A stretch of 64,000 nucleotides of DNA. Source: Smittia aterrima. Lineage: Eukaryota; Arthropoda; Insecta; Diptera; Chironomidae. Within the stretch, counting starts at the first letter, position 1. Each line of letters opens with the position of its first letter. Location of the stretch: the NCBI GenBank assembly GCA_033063855.1, contig CP093831.1, forward strand, positions 5,208,001 to 5,272,000, written 5' to 3'. Of the stretch, positions 13,201 to 28,200 are shown one piece after another. A program made the translations under genes and the position numbers. The notes under the pieces were generated by a model. The model searched no databases and had not been told where the DNA came from. It saw only the letters and a program-made list of their open reading frames with translations.

Positions 13201-16200
13201 TTGTTCTCGCAATTAAAATGTTTTTAATTACACGCGTCACTAAATTTCACTAGGACAGAAAATGTTAATGAAAGGAAAATTCTCTGACCCGCACGAGACC
13301 GACGAAATGGCACATCGAGAGAGTAAAGAAGAAAATTTATGAAAATGTTTTCTGCTTCACATAATCGTGAACTGCAAACAACAACAGACTCGTAACGACT
13401 ACAATGACAGGCGACGATGTAAACCATGAGGAATACAATCGAAGTCGTAACTCACGAGAAGACTTTTCTCTCATGAACGATTTCCGCTGCGAGCTTTCTG
13501 TTCCACCCGGCAAAAGATTTTTCTCTCTCGTTGCTCTCTTAACTTTTATTCGTTCGTTGCAAAGAAATCCGCGCCATATGGAACTCCTCGAGCGCATTTT
13601 CTCGCTTCGAGAAAACTATTAAACTTACGACAACGGAAAAGTTTCTGTGAATCGCGCTTGCATAAGACGAAATTGATAGTAAAATTTTATTTTATTGCCT
13701 CGCTCAACTTTCGTCGCGGTTCTTAGTGTTGGGGCGTTGGAAGTGAGCGCAAGCGTCGGAAAAGTTTAGTGAGATTTTTCTATCGAATTTTATTTCGATT
13801 TTCCAACATTGCAGTTGTAGTTGTGAGCTCGTTTCGGTTGTAATTCTTACATCAAAAGGGATTTTTCATAATCATTCTCTTGTTCTTCTTATTTCATGAG
13901 GAAAAATTGAAGGAAAATGTGTCGGGAATCCTTTTAAATTCATATCAAGCTACGATGAGCGTGTGAGAAACTTAGGAAAGGGATTTTCATGTTCAGAGTC
14001 TGAAGACCAAACTGAGCCGTGTGCAAGATGTGGCATGTTCCGTCTGTCGAAGCTTCGACTATTTAATGGATTTCCTTGAATTTTTCATCTCGTTTCCCGC
14101 CTCTACATTCATCGAACGAGCTTTTAGATTCGGTAATGCATTCATGAGTTTGTTTGATTTATGCACGGACCTTGGAACAGATTGAGTGACGATGAAAAGC
14201 TCTTCCGATGATTGTTTCTCACACTCTTTTCCGATTGGTTTTTCAACTCATTTTGCTTCGAGTTATTTCTTTGGGCTGAGCATTTAATTATGTTCCGGAC
14301 ATTTTCGGGACGAACTCTTAATTGCTTTTCATAATCTCTCTCACTCACTCTTTCGGTTCTCGATGATGTTTTGTCAATTGATGGCCTGTGGCGAAGTTTA
14401 ATCGACTAACTCAAGGACGCAAGAATCAACCGCAATCAAATTCGCTCGTTTCTTAAAGTTTCTTGGAAAGTTCTCCTTAAAGCAATTTAATTGTCTCTCA
14501 GTCTACAGAAGACTTTGTCGAGCACAGTAAATTAAACCAAAATGAGATTTATTTGTTTCGAGTGAGCAGACTCCATAAGTTTCTCCGGTGAATGAAGCAA
14601 TTTAGGAAGAAACTGCAAATAATTAACGTTCGATTGGATTGCAAGGCTTCGCAGCGATTGCCGTTTCGAAAGAAAAAGTAAATTAAAAGTTTTCATCGTC
14701 GATATTTCTTGCTGCTACTTGCAACTGTTGTTGAGATAACAAAAAACTTATTTTCTTGATTCTTTCAATTTAAAATTTGCTTCTTACTTCCGTCGTCATC
14801 GTCGTCGCTTCGTAATGCAATGCATTAGTGAGGCTTCGCATGCAGAATAATAAAGCAATAAGCCGTCGATGCATTTCAAGAGCAGATAATGTTGTGTAGA
14901 ACAACATGGCGAACAACTACGAGCATAAGTCGCTCAATAAATTCAATCGAGCTCATCGCATTGATAAACATGGCAACGATCTAGTGAACAACCCGATAAA
15001 TCGCACTTTACGATTTGTAATCGGATAGAAGCGAATTTTATCTTGCAATGCCGAGTTAACTCGAGAGAGATGAAGTCGATTTGAAACTTATAAGAGCAAA
15101 AGCAGAAGCTTACAGTAAACGTTTGATTTAAACAGACAACAACAAAGCTCCCGACCAACTTTGCGCATAAAATTTGCTGCGGCATTAAAATTCTAAGTCG
15201 TTGAGTCTCGTTCTTTCTTGTTCCAACAATAAACGGATCTTAACACGTTGTTATGCGAATAAATGAAACAACAGACCCGAGATGTTTGTCGAGAATCTTT
15301 TATTTCCCTCGCGGGGCCTTTTCAGTAGCGAGTGTTGCTCTTTAAAGATTCAATTACTGGGACATCAAATTTGAATGAAATCTTCAGGTTTCTCTTCAGT
15401 GTTTGATGGATATTTTCTTATTTATGCTTTGAGCGAAATAAAATTGTTTTCATGTGAAACAAAAAGTTTGACTTGCGGTCGAATGAGGATGGCGAGGGTG
15501 GAGACGGAAAGACATAATTATGATGATGATTATGGCGAAAACTGTTTGCAGCGACGAGAGGAAAAGCAGAACAGAAAAAAAGATTTTAATTCTCTAATTG
15601 AGATAATAAGAATTTCTCTCGTCGTTATCAAGCAAAAGTTACATTAGCGAGATGCGAGTGACTCGTTTAATTGCAAATGGAACTCATGAAGACTTTACCG
15701 CTTTAAACTTGCGCAATTTGTCTGCAAAACCAAAACAGACGAAGCTTGTTAAACGAAACAATTGAGGAATCAACTTTTCCCATCTCGTTCGTTGTCCCAA
15801 AAGAAATTCTTTCGCTTCCTCGCTGAGATGAAATTTAAAAGGATTATTGTAACAACATCAAAGATGAATCTTTATTGTCGGGAGCGAGCATAAAACAATT
15901 TACAAAATGTTCAACTTTCCTTTCTTTCCTCGATGTTTGTTGCGATATTCTTGAAGGATTTCCTTGTTAAATTATTTCGTGGAAATAGTTTTGTTATCAC
16001 ACATTTAAATTATTTGTAAGTGGATTGTGCAATTCCATTTCAAAACCAAGAAAAATTTCCGTTGTTTGTTTGGATTTTGGCAAATCGGTTGAAGCATTCA
16101 TTGACTCATACACAAAATTGAAGTGAAAGTTCATCGAAAGAACTTAAAACACAAACAGAATTCGATTTCACGAGTAATTGAATCTCAACATTCGCTCTGA

Positions 16201-19200
16201 GCGAATCGCTCATGTAGATATTTGCGAACTTGTTGTGAGGCCAATCGTTTCATATCCCACTCAAAGAGTTCTCTCGGCTCATTCACTCAAAGTTTTGTCA
16301 AACTTCAAAAACTTCAAGTGCCAATGCAGAACGACAAACGACGACGATGACGACGACAACGATGATAAAGATTTTTATGATTTTTGATGCAATGCGAGAA
16401 ACGAAAGCTTTCAAATTCACTCGCGAACATAAAATCTCTTAATTAACCGATTCGTCAGAACTTTTATGAATTCAAATTTTTCCTTTTTATTCGCAACAGC
16501 AAAAGTCATTAAAGTTTATCGCCAAGTTTCTCGCATGTCATAAACATCTCTCATCAAACTCATATCGCAATGTTATCGCGAATGTTCACCTGAAGAAGAA
16601 GAAGAAAAAATGAATTTATCGCGGAAGCTTCCCCGACAATCTTCAAGGCAACGAACGCATCGTTTTGCTTGTGAGTTCTTCAAATACGATTAAAGGATGT
16701 TTTTCTGTGAAATTCACGCATGCAGAAGGCAAAGAAGATAAAGAAACGCACATCGTCAGTGGGCCAAAGGAGAATGAGAAGGAAGAGAAGGTGGAGCAAG
16801 CAAATAACAAAAATCAGAATCGCGATAACTTTTTATGTTCTTTCTGTCACTTTATCTCTCTCGTTTCGCTTCATTCCACGACAACATCAATTTATCATTC
16901 AACCTGGCGATGCAAGAAAATTTGTTGTCGGCTTTTCTTTTCTGCGTTAAATAAGTTTGAGATTCCGAGAGTAACGACGTCAAACTCAACTCCTTACGAC
17001 GATGTGTCAAAATAATAATCATAAGCTCGGTGTTTACGACTTCGCATGAATTGCACGTCACTAAGCATTCCTCGAATGAGCTTCATGGTGAATTTATTGC
17101 TTTCGTTGTTGTCGCTTTGATTCACCTTCACTCGCCATCTCTCGCACCTTTCGAACGAGACAATAAAATCAAATTGAATTTCACTCAAACCCGAGTCATC
17201 GACTTGATTTGCTCATCGACGAATGTTTATTCCATCTCCGATTCTTATTTGTTCTCGATGTGTTATCTGTCAAGTGTTTGCTTTTCATCTCGCACGAATC
17301 TTCTTCGTGGGCTCAAATTCTCGTTCCCAAATCATTTTCCTTCGTGTTTGATGTGTAAGGAAAATAATAAAAGCTTCGAAGAAAAAGGAAATCAATTTCG
17401 CTTGCGTTTGAGTTTCGTGCAAGCCGCAAACAACGATTATTGCCAAAGCATGTCAAAGATTGATCGGATTGACTTCTTACTGAGGGTGGACGAGAAACGA
17501 ACAAAACATAAAACAAGAATGAGTTTGATTTACTTTCAGAGCGAGATCAGAAGCGAAGTTCAAAAGACGAATTCTCTTTAAATATTTTCATTCTTTGTCG
17601 TAAAGTTTGATTTAAACAAACAAAATTCAGTTGAAACTTGAACAGGAGCTAGAACTTCATTTACAGAAAATCCAAAGACGAAGCAACTTTTAAAATGTAA
17701 TTCAATCTTCCATGACTTGAGATCTCTTTGTTCTTTGACACGTGACATAAGATCACAGTCAAGATGAAATATTTAAGAGTAATTTAAGAATCGATGGTCA
17801 TGTCCAACTTGTTCTGTCCAAGTGCCAACTCGATATCAGAAATTGAAAATATCTCACGACACTTTTAAAAAATTTATTTAAAGAAACGATTTCTTTTCTA
17901 ATTAAACATTGAAAGGAAGAACTTCAATCATGAATAATTTGAAGAACCAAAAAGTCTTTCCACGATATCTTGTTTGTTGATTCCCTTTCGCTCAGTGATT
18001 ACATCATTTCCTTTCCCTCGACTTTCCTTTATTTCCGCCTTCTGCTCGACTTTCACATGAAGATAATCCTCATCGTCTCGGGAAATTCATTCAAAGCAAG
18101 TTAATGGCTGAGAATGAAAGAGAGAAAGTCTTCTCTCTACTGAAGGATTAAAATTATGTGAAAAGGACTTTTCTCTTTTCTTTATTCACTCGCCTTCGCT
18201 TTCCTCGACTTGCATAAATTAGTTTCTGGCTCTTGACTTTCAACCAAAATCCTCGGTAATCTCAGTAATTGAAACAGCACCTGAGAATGAAACTTTCTGC
18301 GGAATCTCCAACGAAATTGATTTACGACTTTTCATGGACTCCGTTCAATTCGGATTTCATTGCATTGTGCAATAAATAATCAAGAATTGAATTGTATTTG
18401 AAAACATTCGAATCATGCAAGCGACAGAGAAATGTTTGTAAAGCTCTCAACATTCTTTCTTCATTTGTTCTCAGCTCCTTCCTAACAAAACAAAGATAAC
18501 GTTGATCAATCATTGTGAGAGCGAAATTTATCAAACTTTGATTTATTTGAATCGAAGGCAAGAAAGGAAAAAAGAGAAATTTGTCGATAAAATTGATAAA
18601 ATCCATCAACTCATTCCAAAATTGGATAAGAAGTTGAACATCACACGAGTTCGAGTAACAATTGGATTATGCTCGACATGAACATGAAGGAACTTCGCTG
18701 ACTCAGAAGACGAAACTGTTATCAATCTATTTCTGATCTCTCAAGAGAAAATCTTCTTTTTATTGATGTCATCGCAAGTTCTTATTCTTCTACTGCTCGA
18801 TGCCATCAAATCTCAAAACCTTTTATGGAAACATTTCAATCTCGACGTTTACGAAGATGTGACATGATTCCAGTTCGAAATGGCAATCATGTTTCGAGGC
18901 TTGAGAGCTCAGAGATTTGAACAATCAACGAATGATTTGATCTCAATCAAGTCGCGAATCGATTTTTCTACATTCTCGATAGATTCTCAAGGGACTCACC
19001 GTTGTTGTCGTGTGCTGCGTGTATGCATAAGCTGGTTGTGCTGCCAGTGGTGCTGTGTATCTGTAGGTCTGATGTGCTGGTGCGTAGCCTTGTGTCCAAC
19101 CAGCTCCACCTCGATACGGAGCGCCTGAGATTGCGCTTGCAGGACTTGTCATAGCGGGACCGCTTGGTCGTTGATTCCCCTTTATATGAGGAGGAGCCGA

Positions 19201-22200
19201 GCCTGGATACGAGTTACGAGGCGCTGACGATCCGCCCTGGAAAAATCAAGAAAAGGAACTCGATTAGTTTTCATGTTTTTTTATTTAAATTCATTAAAAT
19301 ATTTTCGCCTCAATTCAAAGCTCAGCGTGGAGAGTAAAAAATATTTATGAAGCCGCAAAACGAGAATAAATTATGCATGAGGAAAGATTTTTCCATATTT
19401 TTCGTGTCAGACTTCATGCAGTTCTTGATTCTCTGGCAAAGATTCCGAGGAAAGTTCCGAGAAAATTAATAAATTCACTTTTTCGCAACATTTTTCATTT
19501 AAATTGAATTTTTCTAAAGAAGCTTCAACTACGATGATCCAACTTCTTTGTTATCTGATGCACAGAATTCAATTCTGATTGCGAATGAAGTTCGTTGCCA
19601 TTCGAGAAGTCGAGCAAACGAGTTGTGAGTGAATGGACGAAATTCCTTTGCCGGATTCAAGTTCGTTCCATCTCGATTTGCTAATGACCATCGCCCCGAG
19701 AACTTCGAGAAGAAACTTTGTGCAACTCACAAGGAAAGTTTATCTTTCGAGAGAGTTTTCCTTTCTCGAGTGTGCGAGCAGTGAAAGAAACTGGAAATGA
19801 TGATGGTCTTTAAAGAGAAAGACAGTAAAAATGTTGCAAATGTTCTGTTGGCTCCTTTGCTTTTATATTTCTCGGAGTTCGCCATCTCTCGAAGCAGCCA
19901 TCAAACTCACATTGTAAAGTCTCGTTCATCCATTATAGCGTGCAATGGAAACGTTCTTTTGATTTTTATGAGACATGAAATTTCAAATTTATGACATGAA
20001 GCTTGCAAATGTCTCGTAAGCCCTCAAACACACTCACACCCGCTCCTTCAGAACTTTTCTCATTCGCGGGAAAATTATTCTGATCTTATCATTCAGAAGG
20101 GGAGAGACGAACGAAAGGCAAAAGTTGATGCCTTAATACTCGATTTCAACCGCTAACAAAACTAAGAACGTGACAAGAATTTCTTCGGAAAACTTCATCG
20201 TCGTTTTCTTTGAAAGTGGTTGGACTTAGTTGAGTCGACAGACATTGCTGTCAATATCTAATGCAAGTCGAGAACGTTATTCGGGTTGAGCAGAAGCGAC
20301 AACTTGGAAGACTTAAAGCCACGAATAAATTACAGTTGAACGATGAATTACTGAACAACGAGACGTTCAACGTAAACGATATTTGAAGCCTCATTAAAAT
20401 TATTAAAAGAAGATTCTCTGCACTCTCAGAGCTTCCTGCTCAGCTAATTAATCATTTCATGTCTGGCGATTTTTCATGCTACGATGATGACGTTCTCGAT
20501 GATGTTTGCGTGTGCGGGAAATCGATGGAAATAAATCTCGATCGAAGGAAGTTAATAAGCCACCATTGTCGTCGTCATTCATCAGCAACTAAGCATGGCC
20601 ATTTGCTTTATTTTGACGACAAGCAGAAAGAGGGTGAGATTGGGCAGCAATCATCGAGATCAATTTCCACAGCCACGCATTAATGAACGTTCGATAATGT
20701 AAACAATGCTTCTGCTATCGGCTCTGTGGCCATTATTAATCGACGTCATGTTTTCTCATTTAGGTTGGATTTGATGTTGTGGGCAACCTCAGCCCCTAGC
20801 TCCAGCCCGACTAAGTGCCACGAAAATCGAATTAATCATCGCATTTAAAAGCCTTTGCAAAACAAACTGAATGCTGATGTGGATCGAGCGATAATTGCGT
20901 TGAGAGTTTTAAGCTTCGAGTGATTACAATCACGAGAATTAATCGCGCCAGCATAAACTTTAGTGACGTCAAGGATTCTGCTGACGGACAATGTGTGATT
21001 ACAGAAGGAAATGGCTTCTTAAACGACGAGCGGGCGATTAATATTTTCATTATGATTGGATTTGGATGCGTGCGGAAGAATTGCGATAAAAAATGTTCAA
21101 AGGAAAAATTGACAACGCAGCAAACTTTTTTAAAGACGGAAGTCAAACTTCCTGCGAAAATGATTTGCACAAACGATCGCAGATTATCCAAAAAAAAACT
21201 TAGCGAAGTGGAAGCGAAATCTAAAAAAGTTGTAACCAGTAATTGATTCCCGGAAGAGCGATGCGACTGTCATCAATATTTCAAAAACGTAACAGCGAGA
21301 GAGCTTTCGCAGAGAGCGAGAGGGCCACTCAAAAAAGGTTTTCAGGTTAATAATAATTTTCCGAGTGACATGAAATCTTAGAATCGACTCGAAACCTTTT
21401 TCATTCTCCTCGACTCGACGAACTCATAATAGCATCAACGAGAATCCTTTTTAGCAAAAACTTTCCGGGATACGACAACTTGAATGATTGGCCCTGAGAG
21501 GATTTCATTAGGTTTCTTGTTTCTGTCGATCGAGGAATTTATAGAACTTTTTAAAAAACCATTCGAGAAAGAATCTGCTGACATAAGTCGAACTTAATGA
21601 ACGCGCACGATGTTCGCTCACTTGAGTGACGAAAATCTCATGGAAAATTTATTTTCTTTTCATTTCTCGTGTAATTGGGTTTTCCTCTTCAATTTTCCGT
21701 GAATCATTATCAAGAGATGAGCTTCCCCATGCGTTCATGATTTTCCGGAGGAAAATTCTTTTGTGATTAAAATTTTAAATTCGCGAAGAATCATTTCGAG
21801 ACTTGTTTGTGATTCTTTTGTTGAGTTCAAGGGATGCTCATGAAATAAATTCTGTTGACAAAACTTTTACGTTTACGAGGAAATAAGCAAAGCCTCGAGT
21901 TAAAGCGAATTTCGGAAAATTATTTGCGAATGCATTTTTCATGTTTTTCAATTTGAGAGAAAAAAATGGAAAAGTTTGTCGACTAAAACGAGTTTTCCGT
22001 TTGTTTGCTTGAAGGATTTCTGTAAAAAGTTTCTTGTTGCAGTTTCAGTTTTGTCTCGACAAGTCTTCTCTGCTAAAACAAGTTTGATTACAGTTTGCAG
22101 ACTCTGATGACTGATAACAGGTTGGCGATTCCAGTTGAGAGTTGCATTTGTCTTCTTCAAGCAAATTGCAGAGTCGCTCATCATGCGATTCAATGCTTGC

Positions 22201-25200
22201 AAACGAGTTTTGACAGATTCGAAGAAAATTGATTGATAAACGACTTGGCATCGAAACAACTTGTCAACTTTACTTTAATTCTACTCGAGTGATTGCAGAG
22301 CTTGCGTTTGTTGATTCTTTTGATCTACAAACTAAAAAGTTTTACATTCGAACCAACAATGATGCAATAATTAAGCCTTTTATGTTCTAATAGCTTGAGA
22401 CTTGAAAGCAATTATTGCTGTTCATTCAAACGGATGCTTTATGTGTAGAACGTCGAACGAGAAGAGCTGAGCTATTATCAGCAGTAAATGAGCATCTGCA
22501 GTGATTTCCTTCTTTTCTTTTTTCCAGCTCTTTCAGTAATTCATCTCCCAACTTCACTTAAACAATTCTTTTCTTCTTGCCTCCATTTCCAGCTCACAAT
22601 CTAATTGTGCAAAGCTAATTAAAAGCGAGTGCGAGCAGAAAATAATTAGCTGTTTGTGCAAGACTTTGCTGAGGTTCACGAGCGACTCGTTACGTAATTT
22701 ATTTTCTGTGTTCACTCAACCAAGAACAATTTCTTTCTCTCTCGTTTCTTCTCTTGGAATTGAACAAAGCTTCCGTGGCAGAAAGTTCGATGAAAACAAA
22801 CGAAACCTCTTCGTGGCTAAAACAAACGATAAACACAAAAGTCTATAATTATTTATTTTCTTAACGGAATTCGCTTAATTATTGACGAATTAAACCATTC
22901 AAATGGAAGAACTCAGAATTAGGTCAGAAGACCAAAAAAGAATTCATTCATTGAAAGTGTTTTACGCGACGAAGCTCACGCACAATGTAAACGAGAGCGA
23001 GACGCGTTTTGACGTCATAATCGTAAAACAGAAAACGCCGGTGTTTGCGTGGTTCGTTAACCTTGCACTTGTTCCGTTCGAGCATTCTCCACTTTACTTT
23101 TTCGCTTCTGCTTCGTGTCTTCGCATGTGGATGTGCCTCCAACTCTGGCACTAGCGGTGAACATTTTTCATTAAACTTTACCAACACAAACTTCGCTTTG
23201 AATTCCACAAACGGACAAACCGTTTCATAGACAAAACCGCTTCGAGTTTCGCTTTGATGTAAACTTCTCGATCACTTCGCAGAGAATGAATGTGATTGTC
23301 TGTTGTGAATGGAATGTTTTCAGATTTGTGGAAGTAGCACAGCAGCAGCCGCGACGTGGACTTTCCGCCACAAATTTAATTGAGTTCATTTTGAGCAAAC
23401 AGAAAAATTTCTGGCAACATTTTCAATTTGCGATATTTCAGCGGTCCACGAATGAAATTATGATGATGCACGCTCCTCATCGATAAAGTGGAAACTTCAA
23501 TGTTTGCTCAATCGAATCACATAACGAGATGAGTTTCATTATCAACGCAAACGATGCTTGTTTACGGAGCTTGGCTTAATTTCCATTCGAAACATTTCGG
23601 ATCCATTGAGATTTTGTCGAAGAGAACTCTTGAGCGATTGTTATCAAATAACAAATTAATTGATCGAGACTTTCCTTCGATTAAATCCCTCGACGATGTT
23701 TTAACAATATCGAGAAATTTTCTATTCGAAATTCGATATTTTGCTCGTCCAACTTGAGATTTCTGACATTGGAATTGATTTCCGAGTGAAAATATTGAAT
23801 GTCATGGGATGGGTTGCGAACGGAAATTGAACTTTCAACGAGTTCAGAGAGTTTGCTTCTGTCACGATTACAAAATAATCTCTCACTGCAACTTCGAAGG
23901 TGAAAATGAATTGAAATGTCGTGAGAATTCAACTTTCCAAAGTCTCTCGTCTTTACATAATTAATTTCCTAACGAAAACTTTGTCAGAAATTCATCAACG
24001 AAAGCAGCTCAGAATTTTAGAATCAATTTAAAGCTCATTAAGATCATTGAGATGGTCGCGTGAAAGTTTCTGATTTATCCGCTCAAAGCCACAGCAGCAA
24101 ATGATTCTGAATGACACACTTTTCAGTTGTCGTTTATTGTTTTGCTTTCGTGCGATAAATAATGAATTTCTGAGCTGAGGCACACGAGAAGTTTCGTGAA
24201 AAGTTGATGACGCGTTGAACAACATAAATGCGACAAGAACTCGGAAGCAGAGGTACGCGAGTTCAATCCGTTTGCGTCTGTCAAAAATCCTTTAAACATT
24301 GCTGCGAATTTAATTTATGACTCTCGGTTTGTCGCTTCTCTCGTTTGTCGCTGTCGGTGATAAATGAACGCTCCCACTTCGTTCTATTCACGACCGCGTA
24401 GCTAGTGCGAGAACTGTTATCCAATTTGTCGAGTGGTTTCTGCAATTTCGCAAATCTGTTGCTTCGAAATTCAATTTGCTTCCAGTCGCATCCTCTGACA
24501 TGTAACTTTAAAATTAAAACCTTGCTCAATCCATTCAATGATGGATTTCCCTTTAAATGCCAGCGAGGTTCTTAAAAAATGTTTTCCAATTTCACAAAAC
24601 ATGTCGATCCACATGAACGGAAATTAAGGCATCGAGAGCGAAGCTGTCACTTCGAATCGAAAGGAAGAACTCGCACAAACGAAAACATTTTTCATAAAAA
24701 CTTGCGTGCTGCGAGAACCTGTCGACTTCCCTCGAACGAAATTGATTATGTGACAGAATTTTTCGGGTTTGCTTGTAATCCTCTCGTGTTTTCGTGTCGT
24801 CTCGCGCGTTCCAACCTTCATTCAGAGTTAAGAGAAGTGAACTCGCAAAGTAGATTTGATGTAATTTTGTTATCATAGCACGCAACCAGCTCGAATTTAT
24901 TTCTTTCTTTTGTCGACTTCTCTCGCGAAATGCGAAGAGACGAATCTAATTTATTAGAAATGTATCCGTTGCGACTGCTGTTGCCACCCGCACGATTCCG
25001 TTTATGAAAGTGTGTCGATGATGATGTTCATGCCGAATGGTGAGAACATAAATTTTATTTGCGAGATGAGAGACGAGACGTGGCAGCAGTAAATTCAATT
25101 TAAAACTTTGTCGCACGTAAATGTGAAGTCGACAACAGAGAAGCCTTCGACTCGGAACTCTGATGAAGCGAACTCTTACTAATCAAAGCTTTGGCGAAGC

Positions 25201-28200
25201 AATCAAAAGTCGATCAAGATTCTAGAGATTCAGTCAATCAACCTGAGTTTGTGTTGGTCTCTTCTCTTCCGTTTCTAAAAATATTTCGCGAATCTTTTTC
25301 AGTTTTTGCTGCGTTGCGAAATCGAAACTTTTTTTGCCTCGAAAAATCCCCCAAAGAGTTTTCAAAGCGGCGAAGTCAAATCAAACACATTCGATGGCTT
25401 GGACTCGTATCCAATCAATTTCAATAACGTCATTTCCCAAACAAACGGGAGAATCGGTCAGAGATAATCGAAATACTTTGCCGAGAGGCGTCGCAATGTC
25501 ATTGAGAATCTTTCATTGTTCCGAGAAATTCATTTCCTGTCCATCAAGTCGTTTTAGCTTTGTCGTCGCAGACATTGAGGCGTCGGAATAAATTTCATTT
25601 GGAATTAATTTCTCTTTGGCTTTTGTTCGAGACTAGCTTTGTTATCTCATTCTGTCTGAGCGAAGCATCGGTCTACTCGATGAAGTCAGTCAACGAGGTT
25701 GCCTCATGATTCATGAAATGTTTAGAAATCTCTTCAACATCTTCATCCGCAATCATGTTCATTGCAAGTTCGACTAACTGTTCAGATCATTCAAAGCGGA
25801 CACACCCAAACGCTTCATCAATGATTTCTCCTCTTTCTTCAATCTCTGCGTTCGCCAAATAAAACTCTGCGAATGTTTGAATTTCGATTGTTGCGAGTAA
25901 GGTCAACAAACTAAGTTTGGCTCGTTCGTTGTTTTAAAAAGTCCACGCGACTCAAACTTCTTAGACAATGTCAAAAGAGTTGACAAGAAAGCTTGTCGAG
26001 ACGTTTCTTAATTATGTTAATAGAGCAAACTCCAAGAGTACTTTAAGAATAATTTTATCTTCTTTCCGCTTGAGCTCCTCGTCCATTTTCCGAAAATGAC
26101 AAGAAAACACTTTTGCTGATAAGAATGAAAGAAGAAGACTTATGCTTTTAATTAACGAAACGATCCCTTCGCGATAATTTCTCCTTTGCGTAGTCTTCAC
26201 TTTCATCTCGTGCGAATCTTTTCCATGGCAATAAATTAAAGAAGGCGAACTTAATTAAAATAAACGTTTCGTGAATGCAAACATTGCACATTCCAGAGAC
26301 AGAGAAAGAGATTAGAGATTATCGTCGATTTCTAGCTCATTCACTTTTGTGTCAGTTTAGACAGAAACAAGTCCATCGAGTCCGTTATGCAAGTGAGAAA
26401 CAAAAAAGCGCCGAAAAGTGAAGCAGGAAATTATTAATAAATTGAATTCAATTTGAATGAAGTCGTCGACATTGGAGAGTGAGAAGTTCTCGTTGCTTTC
26501 AGCGCCTTTCTTCAATGGAAACTTTTTGTGTTATTTAATTCAGAGAAGAAGAGTTTTCATCATACAAAAGAAAAGCTTTATGTTTCGTGATTCTTTTTCC
26601 ATTAAAAATCCGTTCTCTCGCTCATTCGTTCATGAAATCATATTGTTATTCAATTTTCATATAATTTCATTATGATAAATTATTCCTCTCTCTCTCTCTC
26701 TCGTTCGTTCGTTCTTGCAGCCTTTTGTTTCCGGCTTATTCGTTCTTTGTCTACGAGTTTTTCTCCACGAAATTTCAGCTTCAACTGCCGACCGACGAAT
26801 GTGCAAAATCATAAAAGCGGCGAACGAGTTTACTCAGTCGAGTACGAGAAGTTGGAAATTATTTTAATCGCCGCTCATTAAAAGCAATTTCACTTCAGCT
26901 CAAATCTCATGTAAAAGGTCAGACGTGTTTGATGTTTGTGGTGCGAGTCGTCGATGGAGCGAAAAACAAACAAAACCATTTTTTACCTAAAAGAATTTCA
27001 CGTAGATTCTCAGTTAATTTTCCACTCGATGATGGAGCGATGCGAACTGCTTTGTTGCCGATTTTCCACGCACGCTTCTCACTTCTTGTCCACTCACACT
27101 TGCACAAACCAACTTTTCTTTTCAAGAGATTCAGTTTTGTCATGCGGAAAAGTTCTCGCCGATAAAGTTTTCAATCTCTGCTGCTATTGCTGCTGATTCT
27201 CGTGGGCGGAAGTTTCGCTGATCGTAAATTAATTAATCCAATCTCAATTTCACTTTGCCGAATGCCGGATCAAGGATTTTTTTCTCTCTGATTTTATTTA
27301 CCAAACGACTCGCAGAACTCGAACAAACTTTTCTGCTTCTATGCCTTCATTAATTAATTAAATTTGCTTAGCTTTTATTTATTCTTGCGATGATATCGCT
27401 TTGTAAGTGCCTGTGTTGGTTTAATTCACTTCACAATTTTTTTAACACGCGACACACTCACACAATCGCATTGATTGAAATATTTTTTTATAAATTTTTC
27501 GCAGAGGAATTTACTCAGCGTTCAATCTCAATTTTTCTATTTCTTCAATTTAGCTAAATTTGCTATTAATAGGCTGATGATAATTTATTCGATTTCACTC
27601 GTCACTTTACGCTAAGAAACGCAATCTTCCGAATTCCAATTGATTTAAATACCGAGACGTGGATAATTTTCTAGCCGCACAGAAAATTAATTCGCAATAT
27701 ATTTCTCAAGTGTGATAAGACTTAAACTTCTATGATTAAATGAATGTATGGATGGTTGAAATTTTGCTTACGAGACTGAACTGTTTTTTGTTCCGATATC
27801 AAACCGAAAGTATTTTCAACTGAAGTGAATTTTCTTGTGAACTTTGTGTGGAATTTTCTCTTCGCATTGCTCGCTCAATGCTGTCAGTTCTCTCTTGCGC
27901 TTATGTTTCTCTCTGCGATTATGAGAAGATGTTTCCAAGTATTTGATCACAACAATAAAGAACGAGAGAGAATTGTCTGTGTGAACTGACAGCATGAGAG
28001 AAAATATGATGTCGAGGGGAAAATCAAAGAAAATGAGAAAAGAGAAAACATTTTTCATATAATTCACTTCTAATGAAGCTGAAAATGAAATTGAAGAGTC
28101 AAGTGCGTCGCTGGAAATCTCATTATTGCTTGTTATCATCATTTCTTTATGGAAATTCTGAATTAAAGTTGATTAAGTCTCAGAGGAACTTTAATGTTGT

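Noticed and set aside
17030..17581. 183-codon plus-strand frame in the shep 13.1-kb intron
   Set aside because: No domain, low-complexity Ser/Phe/Arg composition, no splice or start context; taken as chance.
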